Source of the DNA: Cymbidium sinense
Taxonomy: Eukaryota; Streptophyta; Magnoliopsida; Asparagales; Orchidaceae
Assembly (NCBI GenBank): GCA_021442155.1
Contig: CM038228.1
Location: 9,961,179 to 10,025,178 of the forward strand
Reading direction: 5' to 3'
Length of the DNA stretch: 64,000 bases
In this document: in pieces, positions 49,501-60,888 of the stretch
How positions within the stretch are numbered: position 1 is the stretch's first letter
Layout of the letters: each line of letters opens with the position of its first letter
The notes under the pieces: model-generated
What the model was told of the DNA's origin: nothing
Database searches by the model: none
The model's input: the letters and a program-made list of their open reading frames with translations, nothing else
Made by a program: the position numbers and the translations under genes

Positions 49501-50908
49501 CAAGATCAATTGGTTAGTCTAATTGGCCTATTGAGGCTTTGGTCAAGTTTAATAAGTGATTTGGAATGAACTTGACCCATTGGCTTCAATCAATTTGTCT
49601 TAGATCAAGTTTTGACACATTTTGACTTTTAGGTCAACTTGGGTCAATTTGGGTCAAGTGGTAGGATAGGTTCAAATGTTGACTTGGTCAAGTTCAAATA
49701 TTGGTCATGAATGAACTTAGATCAATGGTTTCAATCGATTTGGCCTATGATGGATTTTGGTTATATTGGGTTTCATTTTTGGCTAAGTGTTGACTTGGTC
49801 AACCCTTAGGTTTGACTTGGTTTGACCTAATTTGATTGATTCATCATCCCATGATGATTGTTGATCATGATGAAAGGCATACATGAGCTTAGTTCAATCC
49901 AATTTTGTTAGGATTAGAATTTATCTCATAAAGGATACTTTAGGTCACTTTGGGTCAAGTGAGCCTAAGTAGGTCAAATGTCTTGGTCAAAGCTTGATTG
50001 GAGTTCAATTGAACTTGTTTATGGACTCATGATTGAAATATAAATCCATTTACAAGTGGTTTGAAGTCAAATGGGTTTTGTTTCATTTGATAATTTCATA
50101 TTCAAAGGGAATATGAAATGGATTTGTGTTTGATTTTTGAATTGGGTTTTGATTTAGGATTGAAGTTTGTATTTATAATTAGGTTCATGATTGTAGGATT
50201 GATTGAATCATGAAAGAAAATCAAGAGTTTGGCTTGATTTGAAGTTGATTTGGCTAAGTTCAAGATTTTGACTTGAAAGAATTAGGTTGGATTTTGATCG
50301 AATTTGAGTTTGATTTTTGGAATTTCAATTTGGATATTGATTTGATTGATTTGAATATTTCATTTATATATTGAATATAAATAAGAATATAAATAGGTTA
50401 GAAAATTTCATGAATTGGAATTGATTTAGATTTGATTTAGGTAAGTGAAGGGAGATTAAGGACTTAGAATTTAGAATTTGGAATTTCAATTTGGAATTTG
50501 AATTTATAAATGAGTTGTGAGAAAATTTTATGGGTTTGAATTTATTTGAAGATGATTTAGGCTAAGTGTTTAAAATTAAGGACTTAGAAAATATTTCAAA
50601 CTTAGAATTTCAATCATGGATTTCAATCATGTGATGTTGATTTGAGTTTAGAAAATCAAATAAGATTGATTTGAGTTTTGGCTTGAAGGAAGGAAGGTGA
50701 CGAATGGTTCAAGCTAAGGGTCAAATTTTCTTAACACCCCTAAGGCATGACATATTCCTATGGCTAACTCTTCTAAGTCTCTAGGGCTAGGTTGAGTGTC
50801 CACCTAATCACAAGATGTGTCTTAAGACTAAGGATCCCTTAAAGTCTAAGAGGAGTCCTATGTCTAAGATGGAGGGGTTGAGAACTCACTCTAAAAATGA
50901 GGTCAACA
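43520..50908 (-). repeat. 5' LTR (7.4 kb) of the giant retrotransposon
   Basis: Starts TGTGGGTTAG and ends GAGGTCAACA on the + strand (TG...CA). Pairs with 23,902-31,544. In element orientation transcription would start within it and run towards 43,520. It keeps the G-box (47,945-47,950), the TTGACC cluster (49,160-50,000) and the pyrimidine-rich block (45,085-45,150). No gene was recognised in it; frames such as 48,241-48,572 on the - strand have counterparts in the other LTR but no known domain. Confidence 0.92.
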
Positions 50909-50913
50909 AGAAT

Positions 50914-51996
50914 TAAACACAAAATAAAAGAAATATACATAATTTATGAAATTTGATGATTATTAATGCAAGAAAAATATGAATTAAGTACCTTGAAACT
51001 TAAAATAATGTTTTAACATCTCTAAGCTATCATTCTCCTTTCTCCATGTTGAAGATAACATTCCATCACTAAATTAGATAAGAGATTCATGAAAGAAATC
51101 CCGAGCAAAAAAAAAAGGAAGAAGAAACATGAAATTTTAAACAACACTTTCACAATATCAAGTAAAGGTGAAAAAAATAATATTCTCTTCAGATACTTAC
51201 ATAGTTACATTATTCTATTAGTTGCTCTTATCTTATACCCTAAAATAAATATACTTCTAGACTTCTAACAGAAATAAAATTTAGTTCATAATAAAAAATA
51301 TCTCAAGAATGAATGTGTGAAGCCTCATACACAATCATAATGACATCAATGAAAAAATATATGAAAAAAATTTAAAAAAAATTAGAAGGACTCGAGAATA
51401 ATTTGGTAGTAATGAAATTCAAGCAACAGTCTAAAATTACCTCCTAGGTTGCCTTGAGCCATCCAATTGGGGAGTAATTCAACAAATATGACCATAATAT
51501 GAATCTAAAGCATCAACTTTATATGAGTCAAAGAAAAAAGAATCAAAATTTGATTAACATGAAATCAAAACAGAAAGAAAAATTGACCCCAAGTTGCTCA
51601 GACCATCCATTAAAATGTAAGCTAAAAATACTCTTGCAACATCATGGAGTACATGCATAAAGCCATAAAAGGAAGAAAATCATATTATTTAAATCATCAT
51701 AGTCCTTCTATTAGCCCACCACATAAATCTTAACATAAAGAATTATAGAAACATTTAAGCATAGGCCATAGAGCCATCAACACAATAGTACGATCACAGT
51801 ATCATATATGAGCACCACAAGCTAGAAAGTACAATATTTTTCAAAAAAAAGTTCAAAAATATAGTTTTCATCCATCAAAGGTCTAATGGAAATTATAGAA
51901 ATATGAGAAAAGATTAATTTTCCATATTAATGATCGTCATCTTCCCTATCAATTTGAGTGGAGGTACTCATAATATTTTCAGTAATATTTTCAAGT
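50914..51996. other. AT-rich stretch downstream of the hAT remnant
   Basis: No open frame of note. If the retrotransposon at 23,902-50,908 is removed, this would join 23,896, which carries a hAT-like terminal sequence, so it may be the 3' non-coding part of one hAT element. Confidence 0.4.
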
Positions 51997-53905
51997 TCAA
52001 AGTCCAGTAATTCTACAAGAAATAAATGTTTTTAACTTAGAAATATGCAATTTATGAAATATGTAAGAAGTGGAATTAAAACTATGTTCCAACTTCCAAC
52101 CTTGGTCACCATATAACCAATCATTTGTGCATACTAGTGCCTCAATAATTTCATGTTTTAGTGCACTTCGATATTGATCGAGAATTCTTCCATTATTACT
52201 AAATGCACTTTCTAAATCAATAGTCAAAATTGGTATACACAAATCATCACAAGCCATCACAACAACTTTATGAAACTTATATTGGTTACCTCTCCAATAG
52301 TGTAAAATATCTAGCTCAACTTTTTTGTCAATCCTATGCTTATCTAGTAAAGTTCAAGCTCAGACTTTCTTGGCATGCTATCTTCATCCTCAAAAGAATC
52401 AAAGTCCTTACAAATTATAAAAATGAGATATGATAAATATTAACATAATGAAACATGTAAGATTGAATTGACTTAAAATTATAGATTATAAAATTTGAGA
52501 TTTAATAATCATTGAGTTGGATGTTCTTGAACTATCACAATGTGTTGCTCGAGTTATTGTTGATTTTGTGCTAAGAAACCTTTAATATTTGAGTTTGAAT
52601 AATTCTTGAACAATGATATTTTTTCCCTCATCTTTGCAACTTCGCTTTAGCAATCACTCCCATATAGTTTCTTATAACACCACTCAACAAAATTGAACTT
52701 ATATCTTGAATCAAGGATGACTATTGCAAGAATTATACAAAAATTATACCAATACTTTTCAAACTTTATGAGCATGTTCACCATAGTTTTAATGTAGTCA
52801 TGAGCACTTGAACTTTCATATTTCAATGTTGCATATGTTGTAGAGATCCTAGGAAAGTAAAGATTTGAGGATATTTTGTGCTATAGAAACACAAGTAATC
52901 TCATAAAATAAAGCTAAGAAGTTGCATATATTCACCATTTTTCCCACTCATTATTTGAGAAACAATTCTTGTAATTTGAGCCACCTAATTGTAAATATAG
53001 AAAAGCACGCCTGTAATAGAAGGTATTATCAAGTATAATAAAAGTAAAGTTCCATCTAGTAGGAACATCTTATCTCAACCTATTCTTTTCATCATGGTAG
53101 CTTTGTCTCACACACTCTAAAAATCTTTATTTTCTAGCTTGAGATCCCTTTACATATTTAATACTATCACAAACCTTTGTGATTAATCCATCTATTTTCT
53201 TCAAACCTTCTTGAACAATTAAATTTATAATATGTGCACAGCATCGTATATGAAAGAATTCCCCATTACAAAGAAGGCCACCTCTTAAATTCAATAGATA
53301 CATTGTTAGTAGAAGCATTATCTAAAGTAATACTGAAAATCTTTTTTTTTTAATTTCCCAATCATTTAAAAATGTTTGTATTGCTTCAAATAATACAAGA
53401 CCATCATGTGGTGGTGGCATAAAACCAAAGTTCAAAATTTTTTTGTAATCTCCAAGCCTGATTAATGAAATGTGCAGTCAAACTTACAAATCCATCAATG
53501 TTAATATAAGTCCACAAATCAGATATCAAGTAAACTCAGCTGGTTTGTTTTACTAAACATTATCTTTATTTGTCCTTTCTCTCTTAGAAATATTTTTTTG
53601 CAATCATTTCTAATTGTATTTCTTGATACAAGGTGTAAGTCCCGACGAAGATAAAGTAAAAGTAATCTAAAACCAGGCCATTCAATAGCTTGAAATGGTA
53701 AATCATGCATGATAATGTAAGCGGTAAGTAAATCATAGAACTCTTGTTGGTAAAACTTAGCTTTAATCATAGAGAAAGATGTACTACAATTACTTTGTAG
53801 AATAAGTTGTTCTATATTACTCCCTCTTCTTACAAGTTTGCAAATGTCATTTTAAATTACCAGTGTTGAACTTACTATCACATATGTAACTTGCACCACA
53901 CATCT
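51997..53905 (-). pseudogene. hAT-family transposase, decayed
   Basis: The - strand gives the full order of an Ac/hAT transposase in broken frames. Near 53,905-53,825: BED zinc finger CKMCGASYICDSKFNTGNLK followed by HLQTC. 53,770-53,519: FYDLLTAYIIMHDLPFQAIE and VSRNTIRND. 53,318-53,127: FFHIRCCAHIINLIVQEGL and SIKYVKGSQARK. Near 53,100-52,940: RWNFTFIILD, YYRRAFLYLQL. 52,260-51,997: the C-terminal dimerisation block LCIPILTIDLESAFSNNGR with DQYRSALKHEIIEALVC.NDW. Stops and frameshifts separate the pieces, so it is inactive. Cut-and-paste DNA transposase in life. No terminal repeats were found close on the right; a possible left terminus is at 23,671 across the inserted retroelement. Confidence 0.88.
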
Positions 53906-54124
53906 TGCATTTATATCTTCATTTTCCAACATTTTCAAGTGGTAGTATATCAAAATGTACACAAATAAAGTCAATCTTCTCTTCTTTCTTCATTTTCAAG
54001 TGGTATGTTAAATAGAGTTGATTAATTTTAATTGCAAAAGAGGTGATTTGTTATTGTTTGATTAAATTTTAATTTCGAAAAAGGGAATCTCACTTCACAA
54101 ATTTTGAATTTAGCTTCATTATAT

Positions 54125-55411
54125 TCTTTCTTCATTTTCAACTGATTTTAATGAATTTAGCTGTAACTTACGGGTTAATGTAGGCAAAACACCTTGTCCG
54201 GTATTATGTATAGGGAGAAAATCACCATTTGCATCTGATACTTGTTGAGAACCATAATATTGTTTTGGGTGCTGCAATTGTTCAATATCTCGTGTTAAAT
54301 GAGAAGTAGCAGCAGAATTTAATATCCAATTTGAATTTGCTCCAACAAAAAATGCTTTATGTGACGGTTTGTAGGAGAGATCAGCACGATACCAACATTT
54401 GAATGCAAAATGTCCTAGTTTGTGGCATATTTGACATTCAACAAGTGTAGAAGTAGATTTGTTTTGATTCCATGAATTGTATTTACTATTTGTATTGTCA
54501 GTAAGTTTGTCATGTTGGAATCTATTGTTGAATGAGGCTGAATTTCATCCTCTAGATGGTTTGTATGGGATACGAATTCTTCCTTTATTTCTAGTTGCAA
54601 GAGCAAATTGTTGTTCTGAAGTGTTGATTGAAAGTGATTCTTTAACTGCATCTACTGTTAAATTAAGCTCTTCACTACATAAAAGTACATAAAAATCACC
54701 CAAATGAATTGGTTGAAGATGTGTGCATATAGCAGTCTTGAATGCTTGATAAGAAGAAGGAAGACCATTTAAAGTATAGAGTATTATATCTTCAGGAGAA
54801 AGGGGCGATCCAGAAGTTGCTATAGCATCACATTTGCTTTTGATTTCAGATAAATAGTTCATCATGTTTTTATCTTTCATTGATATATGATGTAGTTCAT
54901 TATTTAGCTGTAAGATTCAAGAACGATTAGTGGATTGAAGTCTCTTTTCAATAGTTCCCCAAATTTCAAAACAAGTATCCAGGTTGGTGGCATACGGTAA
55001 AAGCTGTGATGAAATTGTGGAGAAAAGAGATGCTGCTAAGTTTTGATCCTTAAGAATCCAAGTATTGTAGGTCTGATTGGCTGTTATAGTACCAGATTCA
55101 TCTACAATTTACTTTAGTGGTGTGGACATAGTTCCATCAAGATATCCGTCAAATCCATTAGCAGTGAATAATTTCAGGATTTGGGATCGCCACAAAGGAT
55201 AGTTTTCAGATGTTAATTGAATGTTTATCAACATTTGTTGCCATAAGGAATTTCGTGAGAAGGAATGGTGATATCGGTCATTTTAATTTCGAGTGATTGT
55301 TGTGTGAGGTAGGCAAGTAGAGGATGTCGATGTATCCATAGATATGATAATAGCAAATGGAAGAGTTTACCCAAAAGAAAAGCGGTGACTCAATAAGAGC
55401 TCGATACCATG
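54125..55411 (-). pseudogene. Ty1/copia gag and start of protease, truncated
   Basis: Reads gag of a plant copia element from about 55,340: QLTSENYPLWRSQIL, ANGFDGYLDG, WILKDQNLAASLFSTIS, then in the frame 54,880-54,545 NYLSEIKSKCDAIATSGSPL, EDIILYTLNGLPSSYQAFKT, LLCSEELNL. After a frame change comes the CCHC-type knuckle (C..C..LGHFAFKC at about 54,420-54,390) and the protease start NSNWILNSAATSHLT, where the normal active site D-T/S-G is changed (N-S-A). Stops interrupt gag. Everything beyond the protease start is missing, so this is a 5' fragment. A primer site for initiator tRNA-Met follows the LTR: the - strand at 55,410-55,399 reads TGGTATCGAGCT, close to the usual TGGTATCAGAGC. Confidence 0.88.
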
Positions 55412-55742
55412 TGAATAAGTTGATCATCCATCTTCTTGTTTAGATGAATGCAATGCATGATGATAATCTGAGAAAAGTAAAGAATAAAGCGGCGTTAATG
55501 AGAATCAAGGATAAAGCGAAAACCAAAGAGAATAAAGCATAGCTAAAATATATCCACCATATTTTGAGGTAGAATGGAGGTATATATAGAAGAAGTTAGT
55601 TATCATCCAATGATTAGGATTAATCTATTATGATCGGTGGTAGTGGCGAGATAAAATAGAGGTATGACTGAGCTCTTATATCAGCAGTGTATCAGATTTC
55701 CTGCATATCAGATTGCTTATTAGTTCTCTTTCTCTCGCAACA
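55412..55742 (-). repeat. LTR of the copia fragment
   Basis: 331 bp, bounded on the + strand by TG (TGAATAAGTTG) and CA (CTCTCGCAACA); on the - strand it starts TGTTGCGAGAG. It directly abuts the Met-type primer site. There is no second LTR in the window, so the element lost its 3' half. Confidence 0.75.
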
Positions 55743-55901
55743 AATCCCCGGGTTATGTTTGGTCTGAGAATCTTATGACTTTTGAGTAATGCAAATGCAA
55801 GAGCATTTCCAAGCAGCAATTAATTTCAATGTATTATCTTAAAAATATATTTTGTATCTTATCAAATAATTTTACATCTCTCTAACAACTAATCTATTTA
55901 T

Positions 55902-55908
<7 letters not shown>

Positions 55909-55961
<53 letters not shown>
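55909..55961. repeat. (AT)n microsatellite
   Basis: Uninterrupted AT run of about 52 bp between the copia LTR and the kinase gene. Confidence 0.96.
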
Positions 55962-55963
<2 letters not shown>

Positions 55964-56549
55964 CTGTTTTTTTTAATTTTAATAATTAATGTCCTTTTGA
56001 TTTTAAATTTTATGTTCATAAATACTCTGAACCTTATTTGTATTATTTTATGAGTACACTTATGTTTTCTTTAATTTGAAAGAAATGAAAATGTAACTTG
56101 CTTAAACTGAACAATAATTTATTTACATAGCTCATGGGATCGTGCTTTTGATCGGTTTAAATGATTTTATTAATTCATTAGATGCACCAATTATTTTTAG
56201 TCATAAAATTTTAAAAATTAAATTGATCAAATTATTTTATAAACTACATTAAAATAATCAAACTTAAATTTGGTCAGCTCAATTTGATTTTGAATGAATA
56301 AAAATATAATTAATTTTAATATTGAACATAATTATTTTTAGCTCAAATAATATATATTAAAAAGTTAAAATTTATATTTTTGAATAATATCTACATAATT
56401 TTTTAAAAACAATTACTTATTTACGACAAAGAATTTGGACCCACGTTTAAATTTACAATCAAAAATATATTTTTTGTATTTGATTTTCTTTCATCGCAAA
56501 GCTGTCGAGACGGACGTTGGCTGTGAGATTTGGAAATTTCCAAAATAAA
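55962..56549. other. AT-rich upstream region of the kinase gene
   Basis: No gene. Its last part is the presumed distal promoter of the kinase gene; no specific regulatory site can be defended. Confidence 0.5.
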
Positions 56550-56557
56550 TATAAAAT
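56550..56557 (+). promoter_or_regulatory. Possible TATA box of the kinase gene
   Basis: TATAAAAT lies 166 bp before the start codon. Transcription would begin near 56,580, giving a leader of about 140 bases that is C-rich and ends with a short AG run (56,711-56,722). Confidence 0.5.
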
Positions 56558-56722
56558 CCCAACATTTCTGAAGATAAACTCATCGAAGTCTTTAAATTGA
56601 GAGCGTTCCTCCTCAATACTCATTCCTCTACATTGCCCTCCGCTTCACCCTGCTCGGCATTCAGATAACGTTCCAAAAATAATTACAGATTCTCTTCACG
56701 GCATTGAGAAAGAGAGAGAGAG

Positions 56723-57685
56723 ATGGACGAGGATTTGGAGCGGGACTTCCGCATCGGAGAACTGCTCGGCCACGGACAGTTCGGTGCTGTTTACCGATGC
56801 GTTTCTGTCTCTACCGGCAAGGCCTTCGCAGTGAAAATCATGGACAAGTTCTCAACTTTCTTCAACCGCCACTCGGTCTACTCGGAGATCAAGCTCACGC
56901 TCCTTGCCGCCTCCGGGAACACACGCTGCATTCAGATTCATAATGTCTACGAGGACTTGGCAGCCGTCTATGTAATCCTTGATCTCTGTCCTGGCTCTGA
57001 TCTCTTTTACCGAATTGTCCGTCACGGACCCTTTCACGAGAGCCAGGCCGCTGCGCTCATCACAGAACTGGTCCAAGCTATTGCTGAATGCCACCGCCGT
57101 GGCATCGTACATCGAGATATTAAACCGGAGAATATCTTATTTGATTCCAATGGCTGTGTAATTCTCGCAGATTTTGGCTGCGCCGCGTTATTATTCAAAA
57201 GGACGCAAAAGCTTTGAAGGGAAGAGTGGGAACGCCTGCTTATATGGCGCCGGAGGTGATCGTCGGCCAAGAGTACGACGAGAAGGTGGATATCTGGAGC
57301 GCTGGGGTCGTCCTGTACGTGATGTTGAGCCAGACATTACCGTTCAATGGTAATTCTGAAGAAGAGATATTCTCTGCTGTGAAAAAGGTGATCCACTTTG
57401 CTTCCCCAAGGAATTTTTCCATTGGTCATCGCCTGAAGCAGAGGATCTGATAATGAAGATGCTAGATAGAGATCCAGCCAGGAGGCTCTCAGCAGAGCAA
57501 GTGCTCAGTGAGTTCACTTCCAAATTCAGTTCTTTAGAAAACAAATATATATATTTTTTTCATATATATTCAGATTTCACCAATATGATGTTATTAATTT
57601 ATTATTATTTTGATTTGGATTATTTACAGGGCATCCGTGGATTACGAAAATGACAGTGCCATGGAGACAACAGTGCTGCACATGA
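56723..57685 (+). CDS. PPCK: Phosphoenolpyruvate carboxylase kinase-like Ser/Thr kinase (two exons, frame broken twice)
   Basis: Cytosolic Ser/Thr kinase that, in the PPCK family, phosphorylates the N-terminal serine of PEP carboxylase. Exon 1 is 56,723-57,507, intron 57,508-57,629 (GTGAGT...TTTACAG, 122 bp), exon 2 57,630-57,685. Residues: glycine loop GHGQFG 16-21, lysine K38 in FAVKIMDK, Glu55 of helix C, HRDIKPEN 130-137, DFG 150-152, then [20 protein letters not shown] and RRLSAEQVL, with HPWITK across the splice. Length would be 280 residues, the size of PPCK, which is a bare kinase domain; an intron just before HPW also fits PPCK. One base is missing near 57,196-57,202 and one near 57,381-57,387, both at A runs followed by GG. 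Domain sequence is otherwise intact, so sequencing error is likelier than decay. Alternative: a PEPKR/CDPK-related kinase. Kinase call certain, PPCK assignment moderate. Confidence 0.8.
57508..57629 (+). other. Intron of the kinase gene
   Basis: Begins GTGAGTTC, ends TTATTTACAG, AT-rich, 122 bp. Splicing joins A (57,507) to GG (57,630-57,631), making an Arg codon and the block VLRHPWIT, which is the conserved end of subdomain XI. Confidence 0.88.
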
Positions 57686-58908
57686 ATTTAAGTTCTATTG
57701 CATTTTGTGACTATTCTTCTCCTCTTTATGTGTAAACTGATTGCAGTAAATAGAAGACAATGTAGTTTTTTTATCTCTCATCTATTACCAGAAGTAACCG
57801 TTACCGTCGATCGGCTCTCCTCCTCTCCTTCAATTTACATTCTTTCTCCTCTATTTCTCATTTCTTCTTTACTTTTTTTTTCTCCTCTTAAATCCTTGTC
57901 GGAAATGCTGTCCAGAGGCTTTTTTTTTCTTTTTTTTTTTGTTTGAGTTCTGCTGAAGAGCTGTGATTCTCATTTTTGATATTTCAAAACGTTTACAATT
58001 GGCTATTTATTTTAAGTTATATTTATTTTATGCTCATTTAAGCATTTCCTTTTAGTATGTTATTTCAAAAGAAAAGAAAATTTGTAATATAAGTTTTCAA
58101 AAATGCTGCATAGAGACAAACAAGTTTTGAAGATTCCTATGAATGAAATTACATTCTTTATAAAAGTTCTACTTTATAGGAAAACATTTTGTTTTAATTA
58201 GCAAAAGCTTACTTCATATCTTTAATTTAACCATCAACCAAACTTTTTTAAGCAAAATTGAGTTTAGGCTTCTAGCTAAAATTAATTTTATTTTGTTGTA
58301 AACTGCATATCATATGCTTTGCATAAGTACCTTTAAAGTAAATAACAAAATAAAATAAAGGAAATTTTCATATGTAGAATATAATGCGTATACATTTACA
58401 TATCTAATACCTAAAATTTGAAATTTACAAAAAATAAAACTTTTTCTCTACATAAAAATATGCATATCTCTTTTAAAAATAATTATTGTGTTATTTTTGA
58501 GCTAATAATGAAAATTTGGGTGATATTTAAGTAAATATGAAAGTTTAGGTGTTAGATATGTAATATATAAGAATAGTATGCTATGTATGTAAGTGCTCCT
58601 AAAAATAAATACTACATATATATAACAAAAATCTTGCTCTATAAAATAAAATATAAAATAAAATTAATCCCAAACAGTCCCAAAGTCATACCAAATATTT
58701 GTTGAAGAGGAAAATTAAGAATATGATTATCATAATTAATTAAACTATATTTGAAGTTTGATTGTGTGTGGATCTTGGTTTAGTACTTCAAACTTGAATG
58801 AAAATAAATTTACTGATCTATACAAGTTTAAAAATAACTTATTTGGTAAAACATAAAAGGAGAATTCTTTGAACATTGAACTATGTTATTTCAAGTGTTA
58901 TAATATGA
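57686..58908. other. 3' flank of the kinase gene, AT-rich
   Basis: The first few hundred bases would be the 3' untranslated region, including a pyrimidine-rich block (57,815-57,945). No further gene. The frame 57,698-57,946 is a Ser/Leu/Phe-rich translation of CT-rich DNA. Confidence 0.5.
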
Positions 58909-58916
58909 TCTATACG

Positions 58917-59095
58917 TAGGGCTGTCAAAAAAGTTCGTTGTTCGCGAATAGCTCGTGTTTTGCTCGTTATGTAGTCATTCCTAGTTGGTTAATAACATGA
59001 ATGACGTTATTTCGATATATAACGAGACATGAACAATTATTTGTTCAATCGTGTTCTCGATTTATCAAAATAAAAAATTATATTATATTATATTA

Positions 59096-59177
<82 letters not shown>

Positions 59178-59430
59178 TATTACTATTTATTTTATTACTA
59201 TTATTTTTATTTATTACTATTATTATTATTATTTTATTATTATTATTATTACTATTATTATTATTACTATTATTATTTTTTTATTACTATTATTATTATT
59301 ATTATTATTTTATTACTAGTATTATTATTATTATTTTATTACTATTATTATTATTATTATTTTATTACTATTATTATTATTATTATTATTATTATTTTTA
59401 TTACTATTATTATTATTATTATTTTATTAC

Positions 59431-59462
<32 letters not shown>

Positions 59463-59694
59463 CATACGAACATATTTACATATTGCAAATGCAAGCATAA
59501 GCAGTGGTTAAAATTTTTGTTGCAAAAGATTGGCCTTGAATCCTCGCTCATATGATAAAAATCTGGTTGTTATGAGCTTCGTTCGACTCGTTCTAACTTA
59601 ACGACACAAACGTGATATTTCAAGCTCTATATATAAACGAACCGAACACAAACAAGAGTTCTATTCACTCAAGCTCGACTCGTTTACACCCCTA
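58917..59694. mobile_element. Non-autonomous hAT-like element with perfect 8-bp target duplication
   Basis: Left end TAGGGCTGTCAAAAAA, right end (complement) TAGGGGTGTAAACGAG, matching at 10 of the first 12 bases. The 8 bases TCTATACG occur directly before (58,909-58,916) and directly after (59,695-59,702), the size hAT transposases make. No coding capacity. Subterminal parts carry 'gttcgc', 'gctcg', 'cgagc' type motifs. Most of the 778-bp interior is the ATT microsatellite. Confidence 0.92.
59098..59457. repeat. (ATT)n microsatellite, about 360 bp
   Basis: ATT units with occasional ACT, TTT and phase-shifting insertions, giving runs of Tyr, Ile or Leu in every + strand frame. The frames 59,001-59,555 and 59,051-59,500 are therefore not genes. 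It sits inside the hAT-like element. Confidence 0.97.
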
Positions 59695-59702
59695 TCTATA
59701 CG

Positions 59703-60888
59703 TATCTTGTGAATGGTGATTAATAGTCTCAATCTCATTAACCATTTATCATTTGTCTTGGTGCTACCTTTGTTCATGTTGATGTTACCCCCAACAATAT
59801 TGGTGCTAGTCTAAGTAAATTGATTTGAATAAATTGAGGAAGATAACTTTATTGGATCAACCACTCAATTTCTTTCATTAATTATCTACTTGCTTTTGTG
59901 GTCTATCCATAACTATAGCAAAAAAATAAAGATTTGTTCTTAATTTTTAGTATATAATCTTAATAAATAGGACATATAATAGCCCCTAACTCATATAGCT
60001 ATCAAAATATTGACACAAGATGTATTTAGGTAGTGTTTATTTATCGTATTATTTGTATTCATATTATTGTTGAGTTGGTAAGAAGAAAGACCATAATTTC
60101 TTTGTTATTATTACTTTTTGGATAGGATGTTCTTGTAATTCCTTCTCAAGTATTATTGTATTTGCATGAGGGTTGTTTAAATTACTTTCAATATATGTTG
60201 ATGGTCTCATGAACAATAATTTATGCTTTCACTTTATAAATAAAATCCGTATAATAACAAACTCTCTCTCTCTCTCTCATATTGATAAAAAATAGAAAGG
60301 TTTGAGGGGAGACCAAAAAAAAAATACAGCATAAAAACTTAAGATTTAATGACAAGAGTTAATGTGTCTTCAAAGAGAATTTTTAAAAGTATCTATTAAA
60401 AGCCACTTTTAAATTTTGACAAAAATTAAAGAATTGCAAGAGTCATTTATAAAATTTCAATTGACAATGAATAATATGACAAAAAAATTTTGATGAAGTG
60501 GATGAAGTTGTGGATAGTCCTATGAATGAGCATAACTAAGTATTAATTTGACACTTAAGAATGGCATGAAAGACATGATAAAATAAAGTTCATCAAAAGC
60601 TTGTGATTGTTTTGTAGTGATCGATATACAAATATGAATCAGAGAATCGATCATAAACATTTATAATAGGTATCTTAAATCTTATTAAAATAGAATATTA
60701 AAAACTTACATCAGTCAACTATGAAGACTCATAAAAATAACATCAAAGAGTAAATTAATTTCTATCTTTCAAAAGAAATTCTTTTGAAAATTATGAGGTG
60801 TCATAACTTATCAAATATGATATCACGAGGGATGTTTATGAAGGGAGGCTAGGTTAAGTCTACTATGACTTCTAAAAATTAAAGTTTG
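59703..60888. other. AT-rich stretch, no gene
   Basis: Nothing supportable apart from a short CT run near 60,263-60,278. Confidence 0.5.

Larger units (their letters stand above)
23902..50908 (-). mobile_element. Giant (~27 kb) Tat/Ogre-type Ty3/gypsy LTR retrotransposon
   Basis: One element read on the - strand: 5' LTR 50,908-43,520, tRNA-Arg-type primer site 43,511-43,494, leader with a hairpin array, gag (~39.1-38.3 kb), pol (~38.0-34.2 kb) with RT-RNase H, a second RNase H and integrase, a repeat-rich 3' untranslated region, 3' LTR 31,544-23,902. Two RNase H domains and no chromodomain place it in the Tat lineage. LTRs begin TGTTGACCTC and end ACCCACA (left copy: first T of the + strand end mutated to A). 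The flanks AAAAT (23,897-23,901) and AGAAT (50,909-50,913) agree at 4 of 5 bases, as expected for an old target duplication. Reading frames are broken throughout and the LTRs differ by roughly a tenth in the part I compared, so it is an old, inactive copy. Confidence 0.9.

Noticed and set aside
57508..57629. Reading the kinase frame straight through (57,453-57,653) as one exon
   Set aside because: The GT-AG intron restores the conserved HPW block and a sensible stop, while read-through gives unrelated Phe/Tyr-rich sequence.
59001..59555. Frames of 184 and 149 codons rich in Tyr, Ile and Leu
   Set aside because: They translate the ATT microsatellite in different phases.
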